A stretch of DNA of 6,543 bases from an uncultured Eubacteriales bacterium. GTDB lineage: Bacteria > Bacillota > Clostridia > Oscillospirales > Acutalibacteraceae. The notes below the pieces were generated by a model, which did not search any database, was not told the origin of the DNA, and was given only the letters and a program-made list of their open reading frames with translations. The stretch lies in contig CAKTTT010000134.1 in assembly GCA_934615635.1 (NCBI GenBank), positions 1 through 6,543 on the forward strand, read 5' to 3'. Made by a program: the position numbers and the translations under genes. The number at the start of each line of letters is the position of its first letter. Positions within the stretch are counted from its first letter, which is position 1. Positions 1 to 5,527 of this stretch are shown here, one piece after another.

Positions 1-167
1 GTCTTTGCGTTTTCCCTCCGGGTAAACGCTCCGCTTATTCCTTTCGCCGTACAGCCCGAAGCCCTGCCGTCAGATAATCCGTCCGGCTGTGTCTTTGCGT
101 TTTCCCTCCGGGTAAACGCTCCGCTTATTCCTTTCGCCGTACAGCCCGAAGCCCTGCCGTCAGATAA
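1..167. repeat. Two-copy tandem repeat, 90-base period, hairpin in each copy
   Basis: Bases 1-77 and 91-167 are identical by eye, separated by a 13-base spacer (78-90), so the period is 90. The array starts at the window edge and may continue upstream. Each copy opens with an imperfect hairpin: GCGTTT (7-12), a T/T mismatch, CCC (14-16), loop TCC, GGG (20-22), then AAACGC (24-29); the second copy has it at 97-119. Because 90 is a multiple of three, plus frame 1 stays open from base 1 to the TGA at 187-189 and would encode a 30-residue repeat. That frame could be the tail of an upstream gene, but its composition does not look like a known protein. A non-coding intergenic repeat is the simpler reading. 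No promoter for the downstream operon could be picked out with confidence between 168 and 255. Confidence 0.85.
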
Positions 168-270
168 GCTGCCGTTCGCGATCTCCTGACGGCTGACCAG
201 AGCGGTCCCGTCTCCTTCCGGCGGGTGCAACCATACAACTATCAAACCACATCAGAAAGGAGGAGGCGAT

Positions 271-684
271 ATGTCTCGGCTGTATCCCGAAAAAGTGGAT
301 CCCCGTACTCTGAGCCCCCTGACGCTGGCTTTCATAGGGGACGGGGTGTTTGAGCTGCTGGTGCGGGAGCGGCTTGTCTGCGAGGGTAACCGTCCCGCCG
401 GCGCGCTGCACAAGCGCAGCGTGGCCATGGTGCGGGCGGAAGCCCAGGCGGAGGCCATGGACCGGCTGCTCCCCCTGCTGACGGAAACGGAGGCGGCGGT
501 ATATCGGCGGGGCCGCAACGCCCACACTTCCCGCAACAGCGAGGAATATCACAAGGCCACCGGCCTGGAGGCGCTGTTCGGTTATCTCTATCTGCAGGGA
601 GATATCGGACGGCTGCAGGGGTTATTTCAGCAGATAACGGGGGATAATAAAACGGAATCCGAAACGGAAATCCACAGGGAATAG
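271..684 (+). CDS. mrnC: Mini-ribonuclease 3 (Mini-III)
   Basis: This 137-residue protein belongs to the Mini-III family: a single RNase III catalytic domain without the C-terminal double-stranded RNA-binding domain. In Bacillus subtilis the enzyme cleaves 23S rRNA precursor ends in the cytoplasm, helped by ribosomal protein L3. The length is normal for the family. Recognisable segments are LAFIGDGVFELLVRE near residues 18-32, including the family's conserved acidic residue in a GD pair, and EYHKATGLEALFGYLYL near residues 92-108, which holds the second catalytic acidic cluster and the typical GLEALFGYLYL stretch. The start is the ATG at 271, with AAAGGAGG at 256-263, 7 bases upstream. It is the first gene of a plus-strand operon, and its stop codon TAG (682-684) lies inside the ribosome binding site of the next gene. 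In many Firmicutes mrnC follows cysS; the upstream gene is outside this window. Confidence 0.93.
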   Translation: MSRLYPEKVDPRTLSPLTLAFIGDGVFELLVRERLVCEGNRPAGALHKRSVAMVRAEAQAEAMDRLLPLLTETEAAVYRRGRNAHTSRNSEEYHKATGLEALFGYLYLQGDIGRLQGLFQQITGDNKTESETEIHRE

Positions 685-695
685 GAGGCGGCGCC

Positions 696-1565
696 TTGAA
701 AGCGTTGTCTGAACGCAACTGGAAGCGAGGCCTGCTGGATGCAGGCGGCTATCTTCTGGGCAGCGTGCTGTACGCGCTGTCGGTGAATATCTTCACCGCG
801 CCCAACCATATCGCCCCCGGCGGCGTCACCGGCGTGTCCACCCTGCTCAACTATCTGTTCCAGCTCCCCATCGGCACCATGATCCTGGTCATCAATCTGC
901 CGCTGCTGCTGGCCTCCTGGTTTCGGCTGGGCAAGGCCTTCACCCTGCGCACGGCCGTGGTGACGCTGCTCTCCTCCCTGGTGATCGACGGCGCCGCCCC
1001 CTTTCTCCCCGCCTTCCGGGGGGACACCATCCTGGTGGCGGTGTTCGGCGGGGTGCTGGCCGGAACCGGTTTGGGCCTGATCTTCATGCGGGGCGCTACC
1101 ACCGGTGGCAGCGAGATCGTCGCCCGGCTGCTGGAGCGCAAATTCCACCACATCCCCATCGGCCGGCTGATCTTGCTGGTGGACGCCTTGGTGGTGGCAG
1201 CCTCGGCGGTGGTATACGGCAATATCGAGAGCGCCCTTTACGCCATGGTGATGATCTTTGTCTCCTCCAGCATGATGGATGCGCTGGTTTACGGCGCGGA
1301 CAAGGGGAAGATGCTGCTCATCATGACCCGCAAGGAGCGGGAGATCGCCGATGCGGTGCTGGAAAAGATGAAGCGGGGGGTCACCATGCTCAACGCCACC
1401 GGCGCCTACACCGGCGGGGAAAAACGGGTACTGCTCTGCGCGGTGCGGCGGTCGGAAATGTATCAGCTTCGCACCCTGGTGCAGGATCTGGATCCCTCCG
1501 CCTTTATGATCGTGGTATCCACCGACGAGGTGCTGGGAGAGGGCTTCAAAACCCCTGGTAAATAG
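696..1565 (+). CDS. YitT family membrane protein (DUF161 plus DUF2179)
   Basis: This 289-residue protein is an integral membrane protein of the YitT/YpjC family, common and multi-copy in Firmicutes, with no firmly established transport substrate. Hydrophobic segments lie near residues 14-33, 47-75, 85-102, 110-131, 156-173 and 178-196, fitting about six membrane helices. The family's glycine-rich stretch GATTGGSEIVARLL is at 133-146. The soluble C-terminal DUF2179 domain spans about 203-284 and includes RGVTMLNATGAYTGGEKR (227-244), a stretch highly typical of this family, and the closing EVLGEGF. The start codon is TTG at 696, chosen because TAGGAGG (682-688) sits 7 bases upstream and no better ATG fits; residue 1 would still be methionine. 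It begins 11 bases after mrnC stops, so the two are co-transcribed and probably translationally coupled. The family call is secure; the function is not known. Confidence 0.93.
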   Translation: MKALSERNWKRGLLDAGGYLLGSVLYALSVNIFTAPNHIAPGGVTGVSTLLNYLFQLPIGTMILVINLPLLLASWFRLGKAFTLRTAVVTLLSSLVIDGAAPFLPAFRGDTILVAVFGGVLAGTGLGLIFMRGATTGGSEIVARLLERKFHHIPIGRLILLVDALVVAASAVVYGNIESALYAMVMIFVSSSMMDALVYGADKGKMLLIMTRKEREIADAVLEKMKRGVTMLNATGAYTGGEKRVLLCAVRRSEMYQLRTLVQDLDPSAFMIVVSTDEVLGEGFKTPGK

Positions 1566-1584
1566 ACCGATAAGAGGGTCCAAT

Positions 1585-1592
1585 GGGAGGAG
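1585..1592 (+). promoter_or_regulatory. Ribosome binding site that sets the methyltransferase start
   Basis: GGGAGGAG lies 7 bases (from GGAGG, 1586-1590) before the ATG at 1598. An earlier in-frame ATG at 1583 overlaps this site and has no ribosome binding site of its own, so 1598 is the better start. Confidence 0.8.
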
Positions 1593-1597
1593 CCAAC

Positions 1598-2344
1598 ATG
1601 GACGACGTGCGCGAGCAGAATAAACGCAGTTGGGATGCCATGGCAGACAGTTGGTTCGGCACCACGGCGCTGCCGGCTTACGGCTGCTACATCCCCACGG
1701 AGGAGCGGCTGAATCTGTTCCCCGACCTGCGGGGAAAGCGGGTGCTGGATGTGGGCTGCGGCAGCGGCCACAGCCTCAAATGGTGCGGGGACCGCGGTGC
1801 GGCGGAGCTGTGGGGGCTGGATATGTCCACAAGACAAATTCAAAACGCCCGCCGTTTCCTGGAAGAAAGCGGCTATGCGCCCCGGCTGTTCAACGGCCCC
1901 ATGGAAGAGGACTGCGGGCTGCCGGAGGCTTATTTCGATGTGGTGTATTCCATCTACGCCATCGGCTGGACGGTGGATCTGGCGGCCACCCTCCGCCGGG
2001 TCGCCGCCTATCTGAAAAAAGGCGGCGTGTTCATCTTCTCCTGGGATCACCCCTTCATGCACTGTGTGGAAGCACGGGAAAACCAGCTCCTGTTTGAAGG
2101 CTGTTATCTGGAGGAAGAGCTGTTTTCCTACCGGCAGCGGGGCTTCCCGGTCACCCTGCGCAACCGCAAGCTCTCCACCTACATAAACGCTCTGGCCGAT
2201 GCCGGCCTGACGGTGGAACGGGTGGTGGAGGAAACGGACGAGATCACGCTGGCGCCGCCCGTGGAATTCTCCTCCGACTATTACTCTCCCTGGAAGGCGA
2301 AACGCTTCCCCTGCTCCATAGTCATCAAAGCGGAGAAGCGATGA
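1598..2344 (+). CDS. Class I SAM-dependent methyltransferase, substrate unknown
   Basis: This 248-residue protein has the Rossmann-type methyltransferase fold of the Methyltransf_11/25 group. SAM-binding motif I is VLDVGCGSGHS at residues 49-59, and the acidic residue at the end of strand 2 is D75 in LWGLDMS. FDVVYSIYAIGW (113-124) matches the motif around strand 4, and LKKGGVFIFSWDHPF (139-153) matches strand 5 and the loop after it. The last 90 or so residues are less conserved and probably form the substrate-side cap, so the sequence does not show whether it methylates a small molecule, an RNA or a protein. It starts 32 bases after the YitT-family gene stops and is the last gene of this operon, followed by a hairpin at 2376-2400. 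Starting at the ATG at 1583 would add five residues (MGGAN), which is unlikely. Membership of the superfamily is nearly certain; a specific role cannot be assigned. Confidence 0.9.
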   Translation: MDDVREQNKRSWDAMADSWFGTTALPAYGCYIPTEERLNLFPDLRGKRVLDVGCGSGHSLKWCGDRGAAELWGLDMSTRQIQNARRFLEESGYAPRLFNGPMEEDCGLPEAYFDVVYSIYAIGWTVDLAATLRRVAAYLKKGGVFIFSWDHPFMHCVEARENQLLFEGCYLEEELFSYRQRGFPVTLRNRKLSTYINALADAGLTVERVVEETDEITLAPPVEFSSDYYSPWKAKRFPCSIVIKAEKR

Positions 2345-2366
2345 CTCCCCGCCGGTAGCATAGGGA

Positions 2367-2378
2367 TATACCGGTATA
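2367..2378. repeat. Perfect 12-base palindrome
   Basis: TATACCGGTATA reads the same on both strands, starting 22 bases after the methyltransferase stop codon. Its last three bases overlap the 5' arm of the hairpin at 2376-2400, so the two structures cannot both form fully in RNA. It could be a protein binding site or chance; nothing else supports an operator here. Confidence 0.45.
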
Positions 2379-2400
2379 GCCGCCCCTTGGGCGGGACTAT
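2376..2400 (+). terminator. Probable terminator hairpin after the methyltransferase
   Basis: ATAG (2376-2379) plus CCGCCC (2380-2385) pair with GGGCGG (2389-2394) and CTAT (2397-2400), leaving a CTT loop and a two-base GA bulge on the 3' side. The GC stem is strong. The following bases, TTCTCTT, are only moderately T-rich, so it is an imperfect intrinsic terminator. Its place, 31 bases after the last gene of the plus-strand operon, fits termination. Confidence 0.5.
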
Positions 2401-2404
2401 TTCT

Positions 2405-2428
2405 CTTCCGCCGCTTCGGCAGCGGAAG
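2405..2428. other. Stable hairpin with UUCG tetraloop
   Basis: CTTCCGC (2405-2411) pairs with GCGGAAG (2422-2428). Inside, a C/A mismatch is followed by GC-TTCG-GC (2413-2420), which forms a C(UUCG)G tetraloop on the plus-strand RNA. No T-run follows it. It lies 4 bases after the preceding hairpin and may act with it in termination or in protecting the 3' end of the mrnC operon transcript. Confidence 0.5.
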
Positions 2429-2812
2429 GGGCCGCGAAGGCATGAGGGGGCTGGAAATGCGGCTCTTATCCCGGCGCGCCAGAATTTTTCTCTTGCAGCT
2501 CCCTCTCTGTCGACGGGGCTATCCTCCCGATTACCAACTTCCCTGACACTCAGTCTCTTTTTTACGGCTCCGCTCGCTGTCCCGCGCTAAAGTCGGCTAA
2601 GGATCCCAGCGGTTTTTCTCCATAACCCGGAGATAGCCTCAGAAGGCCGATTGCCGGCGGGTGGCGGCTCATCCTCCCGCCCGTAAACCTGTCAACACGC
2701 TTCTATCGGCGCGCCGCCTTGGTCGCGCCTCGCGGCGCTCTGTCTGGGGCTGCATTCTCCCTCTCTCCGGTTCTGGCAAAGCCGGCGACTTTGTTTCGCT
2801 AAAACAGCATAT

Positions 2813-2857
2813 AAAAGGCGATGGGATTGCGCTTGCCGCGTATCCCATCGCCTTTTT
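2813..2857. terminator. Perfect 15-bp stem, likely bidirectional terminator
   Basis: The arm 2813-2827 (four A, then GGCGATGGGAT) is exactly complementary to 2842-2856, with a 14-base loop. On the plus strand the stem ends in TTTTT (2853-2857). On the minus strand it ends in TTTT, so it reads as an intrinsic terminator in both directions, as expected between converging operons. It is about 470 bases from the methyltransferase stop and 330 from the rdgB stop, so the transcripts it ends would have long 3' tails, or an unseen short RNA may use it. Confidence 0.7.
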
Positions 2858-2869
2858 ATTAGAAGAGAG

Positions 2870-2894
2870 AAAAAGCCCCCCGTTAGACTGGGGG
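2870..2894 (-). terminator. Minus-strand terminator-like hairpin
   Basis: On the minus strand CCCCC (2894-2890) pairs with GGGGG (2881-2877) across an 8-base loop and is followed, after GC, by five T (2874-2870). It is short but purely GC. It lies just upstream, in the minus-strand sense, of the 15-bp stem, making a tandem pair of terminators for the rdgB side. Confidence 0.5.
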
Positions 2895-3000
2895 TGGGTA
2901 AAAGCTTCCGCAGAAGGAAGAAATCTCCTGTGCCAACGAGAAGAGGCAGCCATAAAGAAAAAATACGGGGGTTCGTATCAAAAAACAATTGCGCAAATAA

Positions 3001-3024
3001 GGGTATTACAAAATAGTGATACCC
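3001..3024 (-). terminator. Minus-strand hairpin followed by TTATTT
   Basis: GGGTATTAC (3001-3009) pairs with GTGATACCC (3016-3024) through nine pairs, one of them G-U in the plus-strand RNA (a G-U replaced by C/A on the minus strand), around a 6-base loop. On the minus strand the stem is followed by TTATTT, so it could act as a weak terminator about 160 bases after rdgB. A smaller ATACG/CGTAT stem at 2963-2978 follows it and has six T after it on the minus strand. Confidence 0.35.
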
Positions 3025-3073
3025 AAGCCGGCAGGCAACATAGCCCCCATAAAGGCCGCCATGCCAAAAGTGT

Positions 3074-3105
3074 GATTGACAGATCTTCAATCCCCTTTTA
3101 GGGGG
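3074..3105. other. Two small adjacent stem-loops
   Basis: GATTGA (3074-3079) pairs with TCAATC (3087-3092) across a 7-base loop. CCCC (3092-3095) can pair with GGGG just after TTTTA (3096-3100), sharing the base at 3092. These are the first hairpins met after the rdgB stop on the minus strand. No T-run follows, so calling them terminators is not justified. Confidence 0.3.
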
Positions 3106-3184
3106 GGCGGCCGCTGGAGTTAGGGCCTTTTAGCGCCTGCGCATATCACCGTTCAACGCCTGCCTTTGATTGGTCAATGCCCCC

Positions 3185-3802
3185 TTACTTCCGCTCATCC
3201 AGATAAGCCTGCAGCAGGGTGGAAAAATGCCGCAGGGCGTTGCCCCGGTGGCTGACGGCATCCTTTTCCTCCGGCGTCAGCTCGGCGTAGGTTTTGCCGG
3301 CCCCCGGCAGCCCCTGGGCCACAACAAAGAGGGGATCATAGCCGAAGCCGTCCTTTCCCCGGGGGGCGAAGCCCACCCATCCCGGACATTCGCCCCGGGT
3401 CTCCACCCGGCTGCCGTCGGGGAAAACGCAGCAGACGGCGGAGACGAATTTGGCGGTCCTCTTCTCCTCCGGTACCGCCTCCAGCTCCCGCAGCAGCTTC
3501 CGGTTCCGATCCTCGTCGGTGGCGCCCTCCCCGGCAAAACGGGCGGAATATACCCCCGGCCCCCCGTCCAGCGCATCCACCATCAGGCCGGAATCGTCCG
3601 CCACGGCGGGCAGGCCGGTTTCCCGGCAGGCACTCTCCGCCTTGATCCAGGCGTTTTCCTCAAAGGTGGTGCCGGTTTCCGCCGCCTCGGTCAGGGAAAT
3701 GCCGATGTCCTCCCCCGTCACGGCCTGTATGCCCAGCGGCTCCAGAATTCGCTGCAGCTCTCCCAATTTTTTACGGTTGTGGGTGGCGATGACAAACCGC
3801 AT
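3185..3802 (-). CDS. rdgB: XTP/dITP diphosphatase (RdgB/HAM1 family)
   Basis: This 205-residue cytoplasmic enzyme hydrolyses non-canonical purine nucleoside triphosphates (ITP, dITP, XTP) to the monophosphate and pyrophosphate, keeping them out of DNA and RNA. The length is normal for the family. All family signatures are present: IATHNRKKLGEL (5-16), the start of the substrate-binding pocket; TFEENAWIKAE (46-56); the metal and catalytic segment ADDSGLMVDAL (68-78), followed by GGPGVYSARFAG; GFGYDPLF (152-159), contacting the base; and SHRGNAL (184-190), with the conserved SHR. The start is the ATG at 3802. The ribosome binding site is weak: GTGAGGG close by and AAAGG about 10 bases upstream. 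It is the last gene of the minus-strand operon, 85 bases after ftsY. That gap has an AT-rich patch around 3815-3845 which might hold a promoter, though I see no clear -10/-35 pair. Confidence 0.96.
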   Translation of the reverse strand: MRFVIATHNRKKLGELQRILEPLGIQAVTGEDIGISLTEAAETGTTFEENAWIKAESACRETGLPAVADDSGLMVDALDGGPGVYSARFAGEGATDEDRNRKLLRELEAVPEEKRTAKFVSAVCCVFPDGSRVETRGECPGWVGFAPRGKDGFGYDPLFVVAQGLPGAGKTYAELTPEEKDAVSHRGNALRHFSTLLQAYLDERK

Positions 3803-3887
3803 ACCCTCACGGCCTTTCGTTTTTAGATTCTTGAAAACAATGCGGAAAGCCCCGCCGCCGCTTTTTCAGCCGGGCAGGGCGGCCGCC

Positions 3888-4799
3888 TTAAAGCTCCTCA
3901 AACAGTCCCCGGGCAAAATCCTCCGGATCGAAGGGCTGCAGATCGTCGATGCCCTCCCCCACGCCGATGAATTTCACCGGCACGTCCAGATCCTCCCGGA
4001 TGGCCAGCACCACGCCCCCTCGGGCGGTGCCGTCCAGCTTGGTCAGCACGATGCCGGTAATCCCCGCGGCATTTTTGAACTCCCTGGCCTGGTTCACCGC
4101 GTTCTGTCCGGTGGTGGCGTCCAGCACCAGCAGGACCTCCTTGTCCGCCTCGGGCAATTCCCGGTCGATGATCCGGTTGATCTTGGCCAGCTCGTCCATC
4201 AAATTCTTCTTGTTGTGCAGCCGGCCGGCGGTATCGCAGATCACCACGTCCGCCCCCCGGGCTTTGGCGGCGGCCACGCTGTCGAACACCACGGCGGCGG
4301 GGTCCGCCCCCTGGGTGTGCTTGACGATATCCGCCCCCGACCGGTCGGCCCAAATCTCCAACTGCTCGATGGCCGCCGCCCGGAAGGTGTCCGCCGCGCC
4401 CAGCACCACCCGCTTCCCTTCCGCCCGGAAGCGGGCCGCCAGCTTGCCGATGGTGGTGGTCTTGCCCACCCCGTTGACGCCGATCACCAGAATCACCGAG
4501 GGTTTGGTGGTCAGCCGCAGTTCCTGACCGCCCCGGAGCATTTCCGCCACCGTCTCGGCAAGCAGACCCTTGATCAAAGCGGGATCGGTGATTCCCTGCT
4601 CCTTGACCTTGCGGCGCAGCTCCTCACAGATCCGCGCCGAGGTGGGGGCGCCCACGTCCCCCATGATCAGGATCTCCTCCAGCTCCTCGAATAGCTCCTC
4701 ATCGATTTTGGTGAAAGCATGGAGCATGGAATTCACCGAGCCCATAATGGAGTCCCGGGTTTTTTTGAGCCCCGCGCTGATTTTGCTGAAAAAGCCCAT
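3888..4799 (-). CDS. ftsY: Signal recognition particle receptor GTPase FtsY
   Basis: This 303-residue protein is the bacterial SRP receptor. It binds the Ffh-ribosome complex and delivers nascent membrane and secreted proteins to the Sec translocon at the inner face of the membrane. An N-terminal amphipathic stretch (MGFFSKISAGLKKTRDSI), likely used for membrane contact, leads into the helical N domain (about 30-95). The GTPase G domain follows: G1 GVNGVGKTTT (107-116), G2 DTFRAAA (137-143), G3 DTAGR (189-193), G4 TKLDG (253-257) and G5 IGVGEGIDDLQPF (278-290). There is no long acidic A domain as in Escherichia coli; short forms are normal in Gram-positives. Three ATG codons stand in a row (4805, 4802, 4799); the last is best spaced from GAAGGAG. 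The nearest upstream gene ends 173 bases away, and rdgB follows. Next to smc is the usual Firmicutes position, although here two small genes intervene. Confidence 0.96.
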   Translation of the reverse strand: MGFFSKISAGLKKTRDSIMGSVNSMLHAFTKIDEELFEELEEILIMGDVGAPTSARICEELRRKVKEQGITDPALIKGLLAETVAEMLRGGQELRLTTKPSVILVIGVNGVGKTTTIGKLAARFRAEGKRVVLGAADTFRAAAIEQLEIWADRSGADIVKHTQGADPAAVVFDSVAAAKARGADVVICDTAGRLHNKKNLMDELAKINRIIDRELPEADKEVLLVLDATTGQNAVNQAREFKNAAGITGIVLTKLDGTARGGVVLAIREDLDVPVKFIGVGEGIDDLQPFDPEDFARGLFEEL

Positions 4800-4806
4800 C
4801 ATCATT

Positions 4807-4813
4807 CTCCTTC
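4807..4813 (-). promoter_or_regulatory. Ribosome binding site for ftsY before a triple ATG
   Basis: GAAGGAG on the minus strand is followed by A and three consecutive ATG codons. The spacing is 1, 4 and 7 bases to the first, second and third ATG, so the third (4799) is preferred. Using an earlier one would only add one or two methionines. Confidence 0.75.
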
Positions 4814-4870
4814 GTTTACTGCCGTATGCATACCCGTCCGCACAGCCGCCGGCAGGGACGGCTTGAGGCT

Positions 4871-4898
4871 GCCGCCGTTGGCCACAACGTCCGGCGGC
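4871..4898 (-). other. Bulged hairpin in the ftsY leader
   Basis: GCCGC (4871-4875) pairs with GCGGC (4894-4898), and CGTTG (4876-4880) pairs with CAACG (4885-4889), around a 4-base loop with a 4-base bulge on one side. It sits in the roughly 170 bases between the YcxB-like gene and ftsY. The same gap holds a 10-base palindrome GTATGCATAC (4824-4833). A regulatory or RNA-processing role is possible but not shown. Confidence 0.4.
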
Positions 4899-4972
4899 TT
4901 CCGGGCGGCGGTGCAGCCGGATTCCCCCGGCATCCCGATCCGCCTTGTCCGCCCTCTGGATCCCTCTCGCGG

Positions 4973-5497
4973 TCACATGGACAGCCGCTGGCAGGGGAAC
5001 CGTCCGTCGGCGTGCAGGAAACGCACCAGATCCTCCGGCGTTCCCCGGGTAAAGCCGCGCTTATCTATAATGGTAAATTTAAATTTGGTCTGATAAAGCA
5101 ACAACAGATCGTCGGTTTCCCGGACGGCGTATAATGCGGCATAGGCGGTATGCCATTCGCCGCGGGGAGAATAGTCGATGTATTCTTCCGGGTAAAACCG
5201 GAGGGTGTACGGCAGGCCCAGGATATCCTGGGAAGACGTTACCATTGTTTTTTCTGCCAATTTTTGAATCAAAAGTGGTATTACGGCAAGAAAGGCGACA
5301 CACAGGGGATATAAAAGCCCGCTCCAGTCTCCCATGTACAGCAGGAAAAACCCCAGCGCCAGCGTAATGAAAAACATTCCGCCAAAAAAGGCATACTCCA
5401 GCGTTACACGGGTCCGGGTGCGTTTAGCACTGACTCGATAGGCCTTGCGCAGCACTTCCTCGGTCATCACGCCCTGGACCTCAAACAAAGGCTCCAT
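4973..5497 (-). CDS. YcxB-like two-helix membrane protein
   Basis: This 174-residue protein has the layout of the YcxB family. A short cytoplasmic N-terminus ends in a basic stretch (RVSAKRTRTR, 21-30). Two closely spaced membrane helices follow at about 33-54 and 59-78. The C-terminal soluble domain runs from about 98 to 165, with FYPEEYIDYSPRGEW (101-115), an acidic LYAVRETDDLLLLY (122-135) and FTIIDKRGFTRGTPEDL (141-157). The order of beta strands, the late KR-F segment and the final helix fit the YcxB-like C-terminal domain. The biochemical role of this family is not known. The start is the ATG at 5497 after a GGGAGG ending 3 bases upstream; an internal ATG at residue 11 is less well supported. 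It begins 30 bases after the small gene upstream, so it belongs to the smc operon. Its TGA overlaps a GTG that would extend ftsY, but that extension is rejected. The family call comes from pattern, not from a search. Confidence 0.75.
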   Translation of the reverse strand: MEPLFEVQGVMTEEVLRKAYRVSAKRTRTRVTLEYAFFGGMFFITLALGFFLLYMGDWSGLLYPLCVAFLAVIPLLIQKLAEKTMVTSSQDILGLPYTLRFYPEEYIDYSPRGEWHTAYAALYAVRETDDLLLLYQTKFKFTIIDKRGFTRGTPEDLVRFLHADGRFPCQRLSM

Positions 5498-5527
5498 CTT
5501 CCTCCCGCTCCTCTCCTCCGCTGCGAT

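Larger units (their letters stand above)
2345..3184. other. Long gene-free region between converging operons
   Basis: These 840 bases lie between the ends of the plus-strand mrnC operon and the minus-strand smc-rdgB operon. Open frames exist here, but none has a ribosome binding site or a recognisable protein, and they run through strong hairpins. The region contains a 12-base palindrome, a post-methyltransferase hairpin, a UUCG-loop hairpin, a 15-bp terminator-like stem and at least three smaller stem-loops, listed separately. Composition shifts inside it: I counted 28 G or C in the 80 bases at 2941-3020 (35%), while neighbouring genes look well above 60%. This could be a decayed insertion or a dispersed intergenic repeat, but I recognise no transposase fragment or terminal inverted repeats. 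Confidence 0.75.

Noticed and set aside
1..189. Plus-frame-1 open stretch encoding a 30-residue repeat
   Set aside because: There is no start in the window. With a period divisible by three, one stop-free frame in a GC-rich 77-base unit is likely by chance, and the translation matches nothing I recognise.
627..1583. Long minus-strand frame opposite the YitT-family gene
   Set aside because: Its translation is rich in H, Q and G, typical of the antisense of a GC-rich coding region, and the plus strand carries a clear YitT-family protein.
1583..1597. Upstream ATG for the methyltransferase
   Set aside because: It overlaps the ribosome binding site used by the ATG at 1598 and would add only five residues encoded by that site.
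2966..2980. tRNA T-arm-like GGTTCGTATC
   Set aside because: The flanking bases do not form the T stem, and there is no acceptor stem or anticodon arm around it.
2692..3090. Open minus-strand frame of 132 codons in the intergenic region
   Set aside because: It has no clear ribosome binding site, it passes through several terminator-like hairpins, and its composition changes abruptly from hydrophobic to basic along its length. It could be remnant sequence but is not supported as a gene.
2661..3101. Open plus-strand frame of 146 codons in the intergenic region
   Set aside because: It begins with GTG without a ribosome binding site, runs through the perfect 15-bp terminator-like stem and other hairpins, and its translation has no recognisable domain.
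3450..4694. 414-codon plus-strand frame opposite rdgB and ftsY
   Set aside because: It is antisense to two unmistakable housekeeping genes and spans their intergenic gap, with low-complexity H/P/G-rich translation.
4800..4976. N-terminal extension of FtsY from the GTG overlapping the YcxB-like stop codon
   Set aside because: The added 59 residues are R/G/A-rich with no resemblance to an FtsY A domain and no ribosome binding site, whereas GAAGGAG is correctly placed for the ATG at 4799.
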